From assembly GCA_038118725.1 (NCBI GenBank), contig JAYOIK010000136.1:1-6647 (forward strand): 6,647 nucleotides of DNA, given 5' to 3'. This DNA is from JADHLJ01 sp038118725. GTDB lineage: Bacteria > Pseudomonadota > Alphaproteobacteria > Thalassobaculales > Thalassobaculaceae. Below are positions 1 through 6,401 of this stretch, piece after piece; within the stretch, counting starts at the first letter, position 1, and each line of letters opens with the position of its first letter. Made by a program: the position numbers and the translations under genes. The notes below the pieces were generated by a model. That model was given only the letters and a program-made list of their open reading frames with translations, had not been told where the DNA came from and did no database searches.

Positions 1-645
1 CTTTATCGAAGCTTCGCAGCGCGTAAACCAGATGGTCATCGGGGAAATCCGGGTTTAGAGCAAGAGTTGAAACTCAATGATCTGGTGTTACGACGCCGTC
101 AGATCGTGGATATCGGCCAAATGGAAAAAGCTCGCCTCACTCAGGACACCAATGAAGATGCAATTGACAGCATCAATCAACACCTCGTCTGGCTGAAGGC
201 CGAAGAAAGACGCTTGGGTAAACTAATTTTGGATATGATCCAGTCCAGATCCGATTGGAGGCGACGCTACGAGATTATCAAATCATACCCTGGGGCTGGG
301 CCAGTCCTAGCCAGCACCTTAACAGCGGAACTACCCGAGCTAGGTCGGATTGGCAGGTCCAAAATCTCCGCGTTGGTTGGTGTCGCTCCTATACCCAGGG
401 AAAGTGGCCAGATAACGGACAGGCGTCGGATCATCGGCGGACGACAATCTGTCCGCAATGCGCTCTACATGGCTTCCATATCGGCGCAACGCTTAAATCC
501 GGTTATTGTTCAAGTCATCGAAAAACTGGTGTCGGCAGGTAAACCGAGGAAAGTCGCTCGGGTAGCGGCGATGCGAAAGATGTTGATTACCATTGATGCC
601 ATGGTCCGAGATGATCGGCCATGGAATCCAGACATTGGAAGATAA
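1..645 (+). CDS. IS110-family transposase, C-terminal part (5' end outside window)
   Basis: This is the C-terminal part of an IS110-family transposase, the enzyme that moves its insertion sequence. The frame is open from base 1, so the gene starts upstream; the TTG at 67 lies inside the protein and is not the real start. The N-terminal RuvC-like DEDD domain is almost wholly off the left edge. What remains begins with a helical linker (LVLRRRQIVD, then EKARL) of the kind seen in the family. The Transposase_20 domain follows, with the pattern YPGAGPVLASTL, ELPELGRI, ALVGVAPIPRESG, IIGGRQSVRNALYMA and NPVI. The serine in RESG probably matches the nucleophilic serine described for IS110 enzymes (family knowledge). 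The frame ends normally at TAA 643-645 with the typical RDDRPW tail, so this end looks intact. Whether the whole element is intact cannot be judged. Confidence 0.9.
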   Translation, partial: LYRSFAARKPDGHRGNPGLEQELKLNDLVLRRRQIVDIGQMEKARLTQDTNEDAIDSINQHLVWLKAEERRLGKLILDMIQSRSDWRRRYEIIKSYPGAGPVLASTLTAELPELGRIGRSKISALVGVAPIPRESGQITDRRRIIGGRQSVRNALYMASISAQRLNPVIVQVIEKLVSAGKPRKVARVAAMRKMLITIDAMVRDDRPWNPDIGR

Positions 646-730
646 CTGACGCTGCGCGCCGACGCTAATGTCCGTGCGCTAACTCCGGGATGGTGATGTA
701 TTACCCTCCCGATCGCGATAGACTCCCCGA
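1..730 (+). mobile_element. Right portion of an IS110-family insertion sequence, right end undefined
   Basis: The transposase fragment implies that an insertion sequence covers the left edge of the window. IS110 elements usually lack terminal inverted repeats and obvious target duplications, so the right boundary cannot be fixed from one copy. It should lie between the transposase stop (645) and the next gene (731). These 85 bases hold two copies of GACGCT at 648-653 and 661-666 but no clear terminus. In the IS1111 group the guide (bridge) RNA lies downstream of the transposase; in the IS110 group proper it lies upstream. I cannot tell which group this belongs to. Confidence 0.5.
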
Positions 731-1516
731 ATGATTGGTTGGCTGAAAACTCCCAAAAGGCCTCGACAGCTTGCGAGACTTGCCAAGGTGGCTATAGGGC
801 CAGCGTTTCTAGTGTTGGTCCTCGGTTGCGCCGTGCCGGGGAAAATGGCGGGCAAGGAGCCGTTCCGGGTCGATCGGGTGACGGTGAGCATGACGCCGCT
901 CCTCGGCGCGAGCCCGGCTTTCGCCGAGCGGCTGGAAAACGCGGTTCTGGAAGCGTCGGCGCTGTGGAACACCACGGGCGCGGCCAAGCGCGTGTCCTTG
1001 ACCGTGCGGCGCTATCACATTCAGCGACCCGGTCGGGTCCTAGTGCATGGCGACGGCTCGCTTGCCGAGGCGAGCGCGGTGGTGATCGACATGGCGACCG
1101 GCCGGTTGGACGCGACGGTGTTGGTGCGCGGTGTGGTGCCGCGCGCGGTCGGGGTCAAGGGCGGTGGCTGGTCGGTCAATCGGGATGTCGAGGAGAGCGG
1201 TATCGCGGCGTCGCTCGCCATGGATCTGATGGTGAAGCTACGCGGGTCGGCGGCGCTTGAAGTGCTGCAACGCCGCCAAGCGACCGCGGGCACGCCGACA
1301 CCGGCGCCGGACGCGGTGGACGGGCCGTCATCCTGGAGAAGCCCGGCGAAGACCACCGCGGCACGTGGTGGAAAAGGAGCGCGCGCCGCCGTCTGGGACC
1401 GAGGCGGGGAGATGCGCTGCCTCGAGGCGCTGGATCGCGCGCTATCGGGTGATGCATCGGTGACGGCGCTGCCGCCGCATTGCCGGTTGCTCGGCTATCG
1501 TCTTCCCGGGGGCTGA
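731..1516 (+). CDS. Putative lipoprotein of unknown function
   Basis: I do not recognise a named family. The protein has 261 residues. The N-terminus is basic (K6, K9, R10, R12, R16, K19), then a hydrophobic stretch runs to a lipobox-like VLGC, with Cys33 as the likely lipidated residue. This suggests an export signal and anchoring to a membrane. Residues about 45-175 alternate beta-like segments (RVDRVTVSM, RVSLTVRRYHI, ASAVVIDMATGRLDATVLV), loosely like small alphaproteobacterial lipoproteins such as those in DUF6778; that similarity is from memory and weak. Residues about 185-220 are rich in Ala, Pro, Thr, Gly and Arg and look disordered. The tail carries two cysteines (MRCLEAL and PPHCRLL) that could form a disulphide. 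An in-frame TAG at 719-721 makes ATG 731 the first usable start, though no clear ribosome site precedes it. The gene is convergent with the SnoaL-like gene. Confidence 0.72.
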   Translation: MIGWLKTPKRPRQLARLAKVAIGPAFLVLVLGCAVPGKMAGKEPFRVDRVTVSMTPLLGASPAFAERLENAVLEASALWNTTGAAKRVSLTVRRYHIQRPGRVLVHGDGSLAEASAVVIDMATGRLDATVLVRGVVPRAVGVKGGGWSVNRDVEESGIAASLAMDLMVKLRGSAALEVLQRRQATAGTPTPAPDAVDGPSSWRSPAKTTAARGGKGARAAVWDRGGEMRCLEALDRALSGDASVTALPPHCRLLGYRLPGG

Positions 1517-1527
1517 TCCGCGTCGTT

Positions 1528-1561
1528 GTGGGGGATGACTATTGCGTCAGGTGCTCCCCAC
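1528..1561. terminator. Weak inverted repeat between convergent gene ends
   Basis: GTGGGG at 1528-1533 pairs with CCCCAC at 1556-1561 around a 22-base loop. It spans the 22-base gap between the lipoprotein stop and the SnoaL-like stop and runs into the latter gene. It could act as a shared bidirectional terminator, but the loop is long and no T-run follows on either strand. Confidence 0.15.
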
Positions 1562-2018
1562 CCGCCTCGCGGGCGCGAAGGCGGGAGACATACTTGTCCG
1601 CCACCCGAGCGATCCGATCGGCGGGGAAGTTGGTCTGGCGCAGCGCGATGGCGGTGTCGAACATCTCCTTGTAGTGGACGATCAGGCCGCCCTGAAGCTG
1701 GAACCGGCTCATCCCGTCCCAGACGACCCGTTCACCCGCCGCTTCCGGGAGCTTGGAGGTGAAGCTGAAGGTCCAGTGGGCATAGCCGATATCGCCCGAG
1801 ACCACGGGCTCGTGCATCACCCAGCGATAGGCCTCGCCATGCGCCCAGAAGTGATCCTCGAGCATCTCGGCGATCTTCTCGCGTCCCTCGAAGGCACCGT
1901 AGAAGACATCGTGATAGATGCCGTCCTCGGTGAACAGCGCCGCCAGGGCCGCGCCGCCGCCGCCCTCGACCGCGGCGGTGAACCGGGCGAGCAAATCCTC
2001 GAACTCTGATTGTCGCAT
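1539..2018 (-). CDS. SnoaL-like / NTF2-fold polyketide-cyclase-type protein
   Basis: This 159-residue protein has the size and layout of the SnoaL-like branch of the NTF2 superfamily, cone-shaped alpha+beta proteins that act as isomerases, cyclases or small-ligand binding proteins. The N-terminal helix (residues about 4-28) leads to the typical LAALFTEDGIYHDVFYGAFEGREKI, where the charged and aromatic residues line the pocket in relatives. A helix (AEMLEDHFWAH) and the long strands GDIGYAHWTFSFTS, RVVWDGMSRFQLQGG and LIVHYKEMFDTA follow. The C-terminal 30 residues form a basic tail. The ATG lies 5 bases after the oxidoreductase stop, so the two are almost certainly co-transcribed and probably translationally coupled, with no strong ribosome site of its own. 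The tight coupling suggests that it acts on, or binds, a substrate or product of the oxidoreductase. Its substrate is unknown. Confidence 0.85.
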   Translation of the reverse strand: MRQSEFEDLLARFTAAVEGGGGAALAALFTEDGIYHDVFYGAFEGREKIAEMLEDHFWAHGEAYRWVMHEPVVSGDIGYAHWTFSFTSKLPEAAGERVVWDGMSRFQLQGGLIVHYKEMFDTAIALRQTNFPADRIARVADKYVSRLRAREAGGEHLTQ

Positions 2019-2023
2019 CGGCT

Positions 2024-3466
2024 TTATACCCAGGGGCTGTTGGAGTTGCGGTCGCCGAAGGTCGCGCCATCGGCATAGCGGCCCATTGAGAACGGCGCCA
2101 GGGTTTCCGGCATGGTTCCGGTAATCAGGGTCTGGGCCGCGAGATTGCCCGCCCCGATCATCTTAAAGCCGTGGTTTGAATCCGCCATCATGAAGACATT
2201 GTCCCTGACGAAATCGAAGATCGGCACGTTATCCGGCGTAAACGCGCCGATACCGCCGTTGCGCCGCTCCTTGAACTGGCCGCGCACGCCCTTGAAGCGG
2301 CCGAACAGATAGGACAGCGTCGCGCAGTAGTAATCCGCGAACCAGTCATCGGCCTGATAGAGATCGTTCAGATGGCCATAGGGCTCCACCTCGGCCTTGG
2401 GACCCATCTTGATCGGAACCGTGCCGCCCTGGAGGCCCGGCGCGCCCACCCGCTCGGCGGCATAGCGGGTATACATGTAGAACTGGTCGGAGATATGCCG
2501 CCCGTCCTCGGCCACCACGGGCGTGTCCATCAACTCGACATGCAGAACCGGTGAATCCTTGCCGTCGGCGGTGCGAAAGTCGCTCGCCTTGTCCAGTTAA
2601 ACCTCGCCTTCCAGCAACCGCCAATAAGTCCACATATCGGCGCCGGCCTCGACCCCGCCGTCGGGATAGCGCATGTCGATGCTCGCGGGCAGGCCGAGCC
2701 AGTCCCAATGCATCGGCAACCAGGCGCCCGGCGCGATCACCACCACCTCGGCCCGGATATCGCCGCGCGAGGTATGCACGGCGCGAACGCGTCCACCCTG
2801 CATGTCATAGCCCGTGACCTCGCAACCGAAGACCCGCTGGACCCCCCATTGCCGGCATTTCTGATCCAGCCCCCAGACCGCCATATGAGTGCCGGCATAT
2901 CCCGATGGCCGCTCGTGCAGCACGCAATGGGTTTTCTCGGTATTGAAATCCGGCCATATCGACTTCAGATGCGCCCGCGCCTCGGCCCCGAGATAGAGAT
3001 CCGAGGGATAACCCTGATCATTCTGTGATTTGTGAATGCGGATATAGTCCGCCTCCTGGTTCACCTCGCCGACCGAGACATAACCGACCTGCTGAAACCC
3101 GAAATTCACCGGGTCGCTCTCCCAGACCGCGACGCTCTCGCGCAGGAGGCCATGCAGAGGGCCGGTCATATACATGTTCCGCACGCAGCCACAGGCGAGG
3201 CCGGTCGCTCCAGCGCCCGGACCCTGCTTGTCGAGCAGAACCACCTCCGAGCCCTTGCCCCGACCGGACCGCTCCAGCCGCATTGCCAGATGCCAGGCCG
3301 TCGACATGCCGTGCATGCCCGCGCCCACGACGACATAGCGCGCGGCCTCGGGCAGCGGCGCCACGTCGAACAGCGGGACCACCGCCGGATTGACCGGTCC
3401 CTGGCCGGTCGGGCGGTTCTGGAACGGGTACCACTGATTATGGTTGGTCGGATTGGGGGCGTTCAT
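2024..3466 (-). pseudogene. FAD-dependent oxidoreductase (DAO family) interrupted by an in-frame TAA
   Basis: The frame encodes a DAO-family flavoenzyme, related to sarcosine, glycine or D-amino-acid oxidases. It would have 479 residues plus one internal stop. The FAD-binding Rossmann loop YVVVGAGMHGMSTAWHL has its GxGxxG at residues 48-53, and the beta-2 acidic residue is D79 (VVLLDKQGPGAGATGLACG). A second FAD strand, EVVVIAPGAW, lies near residue 260. After residue 289 (LLEGEV) comes TAA at 2597-2599. The same frame then continues for 190 codons without another stop and carries the usual C-terminal flavin/substrate region: GGIGAFTPDNVPIFDFV, then NHGFKMIGAGNLAAQTL. No frameshift is needed. 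Start ATG 3466 is chosen because GGAGAG (3472-3477) lies 5 bases upstream; a TTG at 3526 has no such support. The truncated product would lack the C-terminal cofactor region and is probably inactive. Alternatives are TAA readthrough, separate translation of the downstream half (ATG 2530) or a sequencing error. The substrate is unknown. Confidence 0.85.
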
Positions 3467-3471
3467 CGCGG

Positions 3472-3477
3472 CTCTCC
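3472..3477 (-). promoter_or_regulatory. Ribosome binding site of the oxidoreductase
   Basis: Read on the minus strand, GGAGAG sits 5 bases before ATG 3466. It decides the start in favour of MNAPNP over the upstream TTG at 3526. Confidence 0.6.
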
Positions 3478-3598
3478 GGGCTAAGGAAACTCGTCGGAAT
3501 GTGCGCGAACCAGTCCTGGCTTGCAAAGGGGCGAATGATCACCATCGCGTGGTGCCAATACACCGAACGCCCTGCTCAATCATCAATGGTTGTGGTAA

Positions 3599-3616
3599 TA
3601 GGGACTATAGTCACTA
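3599..3616. repeat. 18-bp near-perfect palindrome overlapping the cupin stop codon
   Basis: TAGGGACTATAGTCACTA is symmetric at 8 of 9 pairs, with a perfect 10-bp core GACTATAGTC at 3603-3612. It covers the cupin stop (3614-3616) and begins the 147-base gap before the oxidoreductase. With almost no loop and no T-run on the minus strand it makes a poor intrinsic terminator, so a dimeric repressor site is as plausible. No regulator gene is nearby. Confidence 0.4.
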
Positions 3617-3976
3617 CACCTTGAAAATCTGCGGCTCCACTGCCGGGAAGAAGGCCAGCATGGAGGTCGCAGTATCGCCGATATTTCGGATCTCGTGATG
3701 CAGGCGCGTGGGGACCAGGACCGAGCTTGTGCCATCGCGATCGGCATCGATTTCATAATCCACACCGTCCAGGGTCACCTTGATCCGGCCCGAGGCAAAG
3801 GTGATGGTCTCCTCGACCAAGTGCCAATGCATGGGGATCACGTCGTTGGGTTTTAACGGTTGCTCCCATAATTCACAGGCTCCGGCTCCATTGCCTTGCT
3901 TGATGACGCGAGCAATCGGAAGTCCCGAGTTCTTGGAGATGAAAACCTCGGCTTGGCTGTGCACTAGGACGGTCAT
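3614..3976 (-). CDS. Small single-domain cupin protein
   Basis: This 120-residue protein is a single cupin barrel. The first cupin motif appears as PMHWHLVEETITFASG (H-x-H, then E, then G), with the two histidines and a glutamate as likely metal ligands. The second is VLVPTRLHHEIRN, with the third histidine and the terminal N of the family pattern. The strands between them (RIKVTLDGVDYEIDAD) fit the fold. Relatives range from metal-dependent dioxygenases and isomerases to sugar or small-molecule binding proteins, and the motif does not decide between them. ATG 3976 is preferred over the longer open frame back to 4066 because GGAG (3983-3986) precedes it by 6 bases and the extra 30 residues look non-cupin. 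It lies first in a collinear minus-strand series with the oxidoreductase (147-base gap) and the SnoaL-like gene. The gap leaves room for a separate promoter, so one operon is likely but not certain. Confidence 0.88.
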   Translation of the reverse strand: MTVLVHSQAEVFISKNSGLPIARVIKQGNGAGACELWEQPLKPNDVIPMHWHLVEETITFASGRIKVTLDGVDYEIDADRDGTSSVLVPTRLHHEIRNIGDTATSMLAFFPAVEPQIFKV

Positions 3977-3982
3977 AGTGGG

Positions 3983-3986
3983 CTCC
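3983..3986 (-). promoter_or_regulatory. Ribosome binding site of the cupin gene
   Basis: GGAG on the minus strand, 6 bases before ATG 3976. It decides the start against upstream in-frame codons as far as 4066. Confidence 0.6.
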
Positions 3987-4113
3987 GAAAGTTTGTGGTT
4001 GTCCAAGCGTATCAACCAAGAGCCACGGCGCAAAGATGGGATCCAAGTCGCTCTGAAATGATACACTGTTGCTCATCCCTAGCGATGCCGCGCGAAAATG
4101 AGAACGCAAAATC

Positions 4114-4137
4114 GTGGCGATCGAAATTCGAGGCCAC
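4114..4137. promoter_or_regulatory. Interrupted palindrome in the divergent intergenic region (candidate operator)
   Basis: Arms GTGGC (4114-4118) and GCCAC (4133-4137) flank a second nested pair, TCGAA (4121-4125) and TTCGA (4127-4131), centred on A4126. The left side has two spacer bases (GA) and the right side one (G). All ten arm pairs match. It sits between the divergent cupin (start 3976) and exported-protein (start 4211) genes, 138 and 74 bases from them, a fitting place for a site controlling one or both. I found no convincing -35/-10 pair in this 234-base gap. Confidence 0.4.
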
Positions 4138-4154
4138 AACTCCAATAAACCCGC

Positions 4155-4172
4155 CCTGGCAGTCCTGGCATT
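4155..4172 (+). repeat. Tandem 9-base repeat upstream of the exported-protein gene
   Basis: CCTGGCAGT is followed directly by CCTGGCATT, 8 of 9 bases identical, ending 38 bases before ATG 4211. It may be a regulator half-site pair or chance. Confidence 0.25.
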
Positions 4173-4198
4173 CGTCAGTTAAAGTCCTGTGCGATCAT

Positions 4199-4206
4199 CA
4201 GGGGGA
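4199..4206 (+). promoter_or_regulatory. Ribosome binding site of the small exported protein
   Basis: The purine-rich AGGGGGA (4200-4206) lies 4 bases before ATG 4211. It fixes that start rather than the GTG at 3995, and places a signal peptide exactly at the N-terminus. Confidence 0.65.
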
Positions 4207-4210
4207 ATGC

Positions 4211-4597
4211 ATGACTCGTATATACAATGTTGTGATCGCTGGCATTTTGGCGGCGACGTTGTCACTCATCGCGCCTGTTACCATGGCGGAGCCCGCGCCG
4301 GTGGCGATGCCGGTGATATCCATGTCGATCGACGACGGCGCCGGGGGGCGGGACAAGCTGACTTTGTACGGCATGCTACAACCCAAACGCGATCGCCACG
4401 TGGATCGGGTCAAGGCCCGAGCGAGCGCCATCGCGGCAGCCTTCAAGTCGCGTATCCGCTTCATTGACTCGACCCAACTGATCCCGCCCAAGGGCAACAC
4501 GGACTGGCTGGAAAAGGAGCTCTGGGCTTTGGCCGAGCATATGCTGAAGCCGCTTCAGCTTAACGGCGCGTTCTTCACGGAGGTATCGATCGAATAG
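4211..4597 (+). CDS. Small exported protein, possibly FliL-like
   Basis: This 128-residue protein has a signal peptide: MTR, a hydrophobic core at residues 4-22 (IYNVVIAGILAATLSLIAP) and a likely cleavage after MA at residue 26. The mature part is about 102 residues and should be periplasmic. It holds a strand (KLTLYGMLQPK), a long helix (HVDRVKARASAIAAAFKSRI), a second helix (TDWLEKELWALAEHML) and a final strand ending FFTEVSIE. That order resembles the periplasmic domain of FliL and small FliL-like proteins of alphaproteobacteria, but it lacks the usual transmembrane anchor and no flagellar gene is in the window, so the link is tentative. The start is set by a good ribosome site, and an upstream GTG (3995) would bury the signal peptide. 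It is divergent from the cupin and convergent with the methyltransferase, so it is probably transcribed alone. Confidence 0.8.
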   Translation: MTRIYNVVIAGILAATLSLIAPVTMAEPAPVAMPVISMSIDDGAGGRDKLTLYGMLQPKRDRHVDRVKARASAIAAAFKSRIRFIDSTQLIPPKGNTDWLEKELWALAEHMLKPLQLNGAFFTEVSIE

Positions 4598-4658
4598 CGT
4601 TTAGCGGGGGTATCCGGCCAAAATTTGTATCGGTTGATGTTTCTAAGTTTGCAGGTGT

Positions 4659-4671
4659 AGCGTCGAACGCT
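4659..4671 (+). terminator. Short hairpin between convergent genes
   Basis: AGCGT, loop CGA, ACGCT, followed by CTTCT, about 60 bases after the exported-protein stop. The five-pair stem and imperfect T-run make it weak. The rest of the 150-base gap (4598-4747) shows nothing else. Confidence 0.2.
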
Positions 4672-4747
4672 CTTCTAAATGAGCTGTTTGCCTGCTGGGT
4701 ACGATATCGAAACTTTCGCGCGCCAATCGAGAAAACACCCCATTTGC

Positions 4748-5983
4748 TTAGTAAACGTCTGCTACCAAAATCGCATGCAGCAACCGTGCGACACGGTTTG
4801 ACGCTGCATTGACATCGCTCTCACGAGAATCCGGAAACAACAGCTGTAGGTCCCCCATCCGCGCTCCAGTCGCCAATTGATCGAGGACCTTCATCTCCAG
4901 GTCGTTCAATCGGACCCCCATTTTGCGGGCGCGGGTGTCATGGGAAAAAGACAAGGCCGCGTCGCCGCCATGCGCCTTTAGAGTCCTGGTTAACTCTACG
5001 AGATCCGTGCCACGCGAATAGAGGCGGCTATCTGGATTGTCAAACACCGCCTCGGGCTCGACGGGGGATGTGGAGGGGACGGCGATGAACACATGTTTAA
5101 ATATCGTGCCGACCAGCATTTCGGCGAGGTGCCATCGCTCCTCGCGGTGGAGCGTTTCCACATGCTCGCGCAGATCCGGATTGCGCACCAAGGATCGGGG
5201 ATCATATAGGATCGGTGGCATGAAGCCTTGAATTCTCAATCCCGCCGCACCGCAGATCTCGACTAGGTCGCGCACGGAAAACGCGCGGTCCCGGGGATTG
5301 AGATAGCGGTCCGCGAACTCGGTGTCGCTGATGGTGGAGATGTCCTGGTTGATGGGGTTGGTCTTGAGCGGGTGATCGCTCGGCACGCGCGCCAGCAGGG
5401 CACGAGCTTGGGCCACGCCCCCGCCGTCTCGCTCAATTCCGAGAATCGAGAGCGCGCTTTGAATCTGGTAGATGCCCGAGCGGCCCGAGGCGCCATAGGC
5501 CATGATCCCGACCCCTCCGGTCGGCGCGAGGGCGTGCCTTATGGCCCGCAAGACCTCGACCTGATCGGCCACGTGGTTGATGACCCCATAGAGATCCACA
5601 TAGTCGTAACGATCCGCGCTCCCCTCCAGCAGGGTTTCAATCGGCGCGTTTACAAACCTCGCCGTATCCAGACCCAGCGCGTCGGCCCGCCCCTTGGCGA
5701 TGGCGAGAGACGCCCCGGATAGATCCATGTAGTCGATCGTGATGTCGATCGCCCGGGCGCGTGCCTGATGCACGAGAGAGACGACCGCGTCTCCGGTTCC
5801 ACCGCCCGCCACGAGCACGCGGAACGGGCGGTCCGCCGGGACCGGGCCAGCGTAAACATACTGCTGGATCACCCCGAAATCGGATGGCGGCGACACTCCA
5901 AAGGGCCTGACGTCCTCACGAGGCGGTGGGTAGGGAAACCGTTGGTAGAATTCGCCAATAGCTTGGTTTCTATCGTTGCTCAT
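4748..5983 (-). CDS. Class I SAM-dependent methyltransferase with C-terminal extension
   Basis: This 411-residue protein opens with EFYQRFPYPPP (residues 11-21), a motif that precedes the catalytic domain in a group of bacterial methyltransferases. Motif I for S-adenosylmethionine is VLVAGGGTGDA at 56-66. The ribose-binding acidic residue is probably D87 in DYMDLSGASLAIAKGRA, and motif IV corresponds to DYVDLYGVINHVAD near 127-140. After the core (to about 190) lies a helical region, then from about 345 a small domain (VRLNDLEMKVLDQLATGARMGDLQLLF) that could be a winged-helix-like module of the kind some of these enzymes carry. The substrate is unknown. ATG 5983 is chosen; the open frame extends to a TTG at 6061, but those 26 residues are unlike the family. 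No strong ribosome site is visible. The gene is convergent with the exported protein and ends in TAA. It appears monocistronic. Confidence 0.88.
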   Translation of the reverse strand: MSNDRNQAIGEFYQRFPYPPPREDVRPFGVSPPSDFGVIQQYVYAGPVPADRPFRVLVAGGGTGDAVVSLVHQARARAIDITIDYMDLSGASLAIAKGRADALGLDTARFVNAPIETLLEGSADRYDYVDLYGVINHVADQVEVLRAIRHALAPTGGVGIMAYGASGRSGIYQIQSALSILGIERDGGGVAQARALLARVPSDHPLKTNPINQDISTISDTEFADRYLNPRDRAFSVRDLVEICGAAGLRIQGFMPPILYDPRSLVRNPDLREHVETLHREERWHLAEMLVGTIFKHVFIAVPSTSPVEPEAVFDNPDSRLYSRGTDLVELTRTLKAHGGDAALSFSHDTRARKMGVRLNDLEMKVLDQLATGARMGDLQLLFPDSRESDVNAASNRVARLLHAILVADVY

Positions 5984-6401
5984 TTCTAGAGACCGATGGT
6001 TTTTCGTGAGGTTGTCTAAGGCTGAGCAACTTTTTGCCAACTCAGTGGCCCGATCAACCAAGCGAATGTGACAGATATAAGTTTCGTGTCCCCATGTCCA
6101 TTCGTCGGTGGCTCAAGTGCCCGTGTTATGAGGGGGCGGCGGAATGGTTTTTTATTGTAATGACCGAGGCTTAGTGTTCGTAGCGGGGGCATCACCTACC
6201 ACTGGCTGACCCCAAACGGTCTGATCTACTCTCGTGATTGACCCCCGCGTTAAACTGCGGCGGCCCAGGCTAGACCGATTAGCGGATTCTTTTTCCTCCA
6301 ATGTGACCAGCCTTTAGCGTCCGCAGTTTGACTATGGCATGTCCGTCTGTTGCTCGGCTACATATCCCGTCAGAAGTGACGACATCCGAATTTGTAGGTT
6401 C
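5984..6401. other. 418-base intergenic region without a supported gene
   Basis: No gene can be supported here on either strand. Base composition is lower in GC than in the flanking genes. On the minus strand TGGACA (6095-6100) and TATATC (6074-6079) stand 15 bases apart upstream of the methyltransferase and could be a poor promoter; the spacing is short. The stretch also holds the inverted repeat listed separately. A 30-codon GTG-started frame at 6068-6160 has no ribosome site. The density of stops and odd composition suggest decayed sequence. Confidence 0.5.
6249..6332. repeat. 12-base inverted repeat pair, 84 bases end to end
   Basis: GTTAAACTGCGG (6249-6260) and CCGCAGTTTGAC (6321-6332) are reverse complements at 11 of 12 positions; the exception is a T/G pair that could still wobble in RNA. 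Sixty bases separate them. This could be the termini of a tiny non-autonomous element or an intergenic repeat unit. No flanking target duplication is evident. Confidence 0.4.

Noticed and set aside
739..1463. Long overlapping frames on both strands across the lipoprotein gene
   Set aside because: They are high-GC shadows, rich in Arg, Gly and Pro, without domains or start signals.
1542..2009. 155-codon plus-strand frame opposite the SnoaL-like gene
   Set aside because: It is the antisense shadow of a protein with a clear SnoaL-like pattern.
6074..6100. TGGACA / TATATC promoter-like pair upstream of the methyltransferase
   Set aside because: The spacer is only 15 bases and neither box is close to consensus, so it is mentioned but not called.
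6068..6160. 30-codon GTG-started frame on the plus strand
   Set aside because: It is short, lacks a ribosome site and has no recognisable similarity.
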